Source: Fictibacillus nanhaiensis
GTDB lineage: Bacteria; Bacillota; Bacilli; Bacillales; Fictibacillaceae
NCBI GenBank assembly: GCA_016401345.1
Contig: JAEACG010000005.1
Coordinates: forward strand, 1 to 64,000
Direction of reading: 5' to 3'
DNA length: 64,000 bases
The notes under the pieces were generated by a model that ran no database searches, was not told where the DNA came from, and was given only the letters and a program-made list of their open reading frames with translations. Shown piece by piece: positions 61,705-64,000 of the stretch. The stretch's first letter is position 1, and the number at the start of each line of letters is the position of its first letter. A program made the position numbers and the translations under genes.

Positions 61705-61741
61705 GTAATATATATATTGAATAATGCAATATATATGTTAC
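61705..61741. promoter_or_regulatory. Long inverted repeat upstream of the XRE gene
   Basis: GTAATATATATATTG and CAATATATATGTTAC (14 of 15 paired) flank a 7 nt spacer. It is 30 bp upstream of the XRE regulator start and is probably its autoregulatory operator. Confidence 0.55.
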
Positions 61742-61770
61742 GATTTATTTGTAAGGAGGGATTATATCAT

Positions 61771-61974
61771 TTGGAAAACAAAGTTAAGATAGCTCGTATA
61801 CAGGTTGATTTAACGCAACAACAGTTAGCTGAAAGAATAGGTGTTACTCGGCAAACAATTAGCTTGATAGAAAAAGGAAAATATAATCCAACATTAAAGT
61901 TGTGTCTAGATATTTGCTATGCAGTTAATAAAACATTAGATGAAGTATTTTGGATAGAAAGGAAGAGTGATTAA
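61771..61974 (+). CDS. XRE-family small HTH regulator
   Basis: A 67-residue single-domain Cro/C1 HTH protein: KVKIARIQVDLTQQQLAERIGVTRQTISLIEKGKYNP is the helix-turn-helix and LDEVFW ends the fold, as in the YozG/YgzD-type group that regulates adjacent membrane-protein genes. The TTG start is 10 nt after AAGGAGGG; upstream in-frame starts lie inside the inverted repeat. The next gene begins 2 bp after its stop. Confidence 0.85.
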   Translation: MENKVKIARIQVDLTQQQLAERIGVTRQTISLIEKGKYNPTLKLCLDICYAVNKTLDEVFWIERKSD

Positions 61975-61976
61975 AA

Positions 61977-62402
61977 ATGAACAAAATAACAGATGAACGT
62001 TTAGTATTACAGAATTTAAAAAACATCCGCATTGCGTATATTGTTCAAACAGTTGGTATTCTTGGAATTTTAGGATATGACTTTGTTACAAAAGGGTTAG
62101 ATGGAATGAGAGAAAATCCCCTATGGCTTGTATTTATATTAACCACAGCTATTTCCGCTTATTTATCAATGAGTATTAGTGCAGACCACGAAAGCAATAA
62201 AATTAACCCCAAAAAGAGTCTAAGTATTTCATTGGTTGTGATTGTTTTCATTTCAACTGTTATCGGATTTTTTGTATCTCTTACTGATGGTTTTGATATA
62301 ATTGATGGAGTAATTATGGGTGGAATTTTATTTATTTGCGGCTTTATTCCAATAGTCTATATCTATAGTCTAAGGAAAAAAAGACAAGATGCCGATGAAT
62401 AG
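61977..62402 (+). CDS. Four-TM membrane protein paired with the XRE regulator
   Basis: A 141-residue protein with four predicted helices (about residues 18-36, 48-67, 83-103, 110-131), arranged as two hairpins, and charged ends. I do not recognise a named family; small XRE/membrane-protein pairs of this kind are common in Firmicutes. Cotranscribed with the regulator; a strong terminator follows. More AT-rich than the neighbouring core genes. Confidence 0.7.
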   Translation: MNKITDERLVLQNLKNIRIAYIVQTVGILGILGYDFVTKGLDGMRENPLWLVFILTTAISAYLSMSISADHESNKINPKKSLSISLVVIVFISTVIGFFVSLTDGFDIIDGVIMGGILFICGFIPIVYIYSLRKKRQDADE

Positions 62403-62453
62403 AACTTTTCACTAACAAGGGCTTTACTTGAATGACAGAAATAAAACAAGATG

Positions 62454-62488
62454 AAAAACGCTTGAAGAAATCTTCAAGCGTTTTTTTG
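62454..62488 (+). terminator. Terminator of the XRE/membrane pair
   Basis: AAAACGCTTGAAG / CTTCAAGCGTTTT 13 bp stem, 4 nt loop, T-run. Confidence 0.92.
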
Positions 62489-62620
62489 TGCTACATTAAC
62501 TGTAAATTGTATCGCTATCTCTATTGCTTTTTGTAATTGAAATAGGACTGTTCATTTTAATTTTCTTCACATTAACTGAACTACTTAGTTATATCAGTGA
62601 ACCTTCTTTTATGGATATAT

Positions 62621-63022
62621 TTATTTGTTCAAAATCTTCACATGATACTTTCGTGTCCGTGGACCATCAAACTCACAAAAGTAAATTCCTTGCCAAGTCC
62701 CTAAGAGAAGCTTGCCGTTTTGAATAAACACAACTTGCGAAGAACCAACAGTACTTGCTTTAAGATGTGAAGCGGAGTTGCCTTCAGCATGGCGATACTT
62801 CGGGTGTTCCCACGGATATATCTCATCCAGTCGCATAAGCATATCATGAACAACATCCGGATCTGCATTCTCGTTAATTGTTATTCCTGCTGTCGTATGC
62901 GGACAATATATGTACATCACACCATCGTTTACACGCTGCTCTTCTAGATAAGCCTCCAATGTACTCGTAATCTCATACATCTCATCTCTTTGATGCGTTT
63001 GTATCGTAAATACATGTGCCAT
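62621..63022 (-). CDS. yjbQ: YjbQ family (UPF0047) thiamine-phosphate synthase-like protein
   Basis: A 133-residue YjbQ/UPF0047 protein. The conserved active-site region is [23 protein letters not shown] (about 44-66), with [14 protein letters not shown] and [18 protein letters not shown] later. Some members have weak thiamine-phosphate synthase activity; the true role is unclear. ATG 63022 is 6 nt after GGAGG. Confidence 0.9.
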   Translation of the reverse strand: MAHVFTIQTHQRDEMYEITSTLEAYLEEQRVNDGVMYIYCPHTTAGITINENADPDVVHDMLMRLDEIYPWEHPKYRHAEGNSASHLKASTVGSSQVVFIQNGKLLLGTWQGIYFCEFDGPRTRKYHVKILNK

Positions 63023-63102
63023 CTTATCCCTCCTCAATCTTCTTATTTTGATGTTTCCCTATGAAAATCCTTTTTAAAAGTTAATCTATCAGTATCAATA
63101 GG

Positions 63103-63140
63103 CAAAAAAAGAGAGGAGTGGCCATAAAACCATTCCTCTT
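63103..63140 (-). terminator. rsgA terminator
   Basis: AGAGGAGTGG / CCATTCCTCT stem with one G-U pair, 8 nt loop, T7 run on the minus strand. Confidence 0.85.
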
Positions 63141-63149
63141 GCATTTCAA

Positions 63150-64000
63150 TTATTTACGATGAACGCGCGTACGGTCACCAGCGAGTTTTTTCCACTTTGC
63201 TCTTTCGGCATTCGCTAACTTCTGATCTTCTTTGCGAGCGAAGTAAGCTAATTCACGTTGAAGTTTTACATAACTGTTATAGCGGTCTTCTTTTAACTCA
63301 CCTGTTTCAATCGCTTCTTGCACTTTGCACCCTGGTTCATTTTGATGGGTACAATCACGAAAACGGCATTGCTCCGCATATCCTTCAACATCCTGAAAGC
63401 TTTGGCTTAAACTGTTGTCGCCTTCCCACAATTGAAGCTCTCTCATTCCCGGAGTATCGATTAAGATTCCACCACTTTCAAGAACAAGCAGTTCACGATG
63501 TGTGGTCGTATGTTTTCCTTTTCCATCTTCTTCACGAATAACGTTTGTTTTCAATACCTCTGAGCCGAAAAGTTTGTTTGCAAGCGTCGATTTCCCAACA
63601 CCGGATGAACCTAATAGAGCAACGGTTTCACCCTCTGTAATATATGCTGCAAGCTCATCAAGACCCGAACCAGTTTCTGCACTAACTGCAAATGTAGGAA
63701 CACCAAACGCAATGGTTTCCACTTCATCTAAGAACTTTTGAACTTCATCACAAAGATCCGCCTTGCTTAAAACGATAACAGGAGTCGCACCGCTTTCCCA
63801 AGCCATTAACAAATAGCGTTCAAGTCTACGAAGGTTGAAGTCCTGATTTAGAGCATTCACTAAAAAGACTGTATCTACGTTTGTCGCGACAATCTGTTCA
63901 TCTGTTGTTAAGCCTGCTGCTTTTCGAGAAAACTTACTCTTGCGGGGCAGTATGCCGTGAACGTAAGCTTTTCCTTCATGCGGAATAGCCTGAACAGCGA
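63150..64000 (-). CDS. rsgA: Ribosome small subunit-dependent GTPase RsgA (5' truncated by window end)
   Basis: A circularly permuted GTPase that assists 30S subunit maturation. In-frame codons continue to the window edge (AAGLTTDEQIVATNVDTVFLVNALN), so the N-terminal OB-fold part lies outside. Visible: G4 SKADL, G1 GSSGVGKST, G3 DTPGMREL, and the C-terminal zinc site C-x4-C-x-H-x6-C (CRFRDCTHQNEPGC). The last segment is basic. Given only the partial frame, it could be the second, longer RsgA paralogue present in many Bacillus genomes. Terminator at 63103-63140. Confidence 0.93.
   Translation of the reverse strand, partial: AVQAIPHEGKAYVHGILPRKSKFSRKAAGLTTDEQIVATNVDTVFLVNALNQDFNLRRLERYLLMAWESGATPVIVLSKADLCDEVQKFLDEVETIAFGVPTFAVSAETGSGLDELAAYITEGETVALLGSSGVGKSTLANKLFGSEVLKTNVIREEDGKGKHTTTHRELLVLESGGILIDTPGMRELQLWEGDNSLSQSFQDVEGYAEQCRFRDCTHQNEPGCKVQEAIETGELKEDRYNSYVKLQRELAYFARKEDQKLANAERAKWKKLAGDRTRVHRK

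Overview
The window is chromosomal DNA of a low-GC, Gram-positive, endospore-forming Bacillaceae member. The evidence is three small acid-soluble spore protein genes (sspH, sspE, sspK), a cortex delta-lactam deacetylase (pdaA), PerR, SigG-type promoters, and long gene-order agreement with the Bacillus subtilis yfk - yfh - yga - rrn region. From overall protein character I would guess Fictibacillus or a close relative, but that is an inference. There is no integrase, phage structural gene, plasmid function or CRISPR array.

Layout. 1-370: 5' end of a 16S rRNA gene (minus strand) with tandem rrn promoters. 0.4-7.2 kb: ygxA, ygzB, perR (with its own Per box), a cobalamin adenosyltransferase, a 2-hydroxyacid dehydrogenase, an M29 aminopeptidase, sspH, bcp, a two-TM potassium-channel-like protein and an azoreductase-like flavoprotein. 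7.2-10.3 kb: an accessory operon of an ArsR-type regulator and two peptide/nickel-type permeases with no ATPase or binding protein. 10.5-13.1 kb: an ABC-2 exporter operon. 13.6-16.2 kb: hemL and ygaE. 16.3-17.5 kb: an AT-rich island with a NERD nuclease-like gene behind a 21-bp-periodic array. 17.5-23.4 kb: a complete peptide ABC importer in appDFABC order with a CodY-like site. 23.6-39.4 kb: the ygaD/ygaC/sspE ... mutY/yfhP/yfhJ/sspK/yfhH/recX/yfhF/yfhE/yfhD block, interrupted by cstA-ybdD and an amidohydrolase. 39.4-45 kb: a DnaA-box cluster, maa, rlmCD, a secreted GH16 glucanase with two LacI/CcpA-type operators, and pdaA. 45-56 kb: fumarase, yfkAB, HxlR, yfkD, OsmC, yfkF, VanZ, yfkH-like, GlsB and yfkJ. 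56.3-61.4 kb: a complete branched-chain amino acid importer (livJ-H-M-G-F). 61.7-64 kb: an XRE regulator/membrane pair, yjbQ, and rsgA running off the end.

The most unusual signals are non-coding. (1) A tRNA-shaped leader (38082-38141) upstream of a GNAT gene shares its 3' strand with a chain of mutually exclusive hairpins ending in sequestration of the ribosome binding site; this looks like an undescribed translational switch. (2) A cluster of DnaA-box-like sites lies between yfhD and maa. (3) A family of 128-129 bp intergenic elements with terminal inverted repeats has four full copies, two copies with altered cores (one split by a 125 bp hairpin insert) and several fragments. (4) Two unrelated loci carry direct-repeat arrays with exact 21-bp periodicity. 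Gene starts were moved to the codon with the best ribosome binding site wherever the longest frame was implausible.
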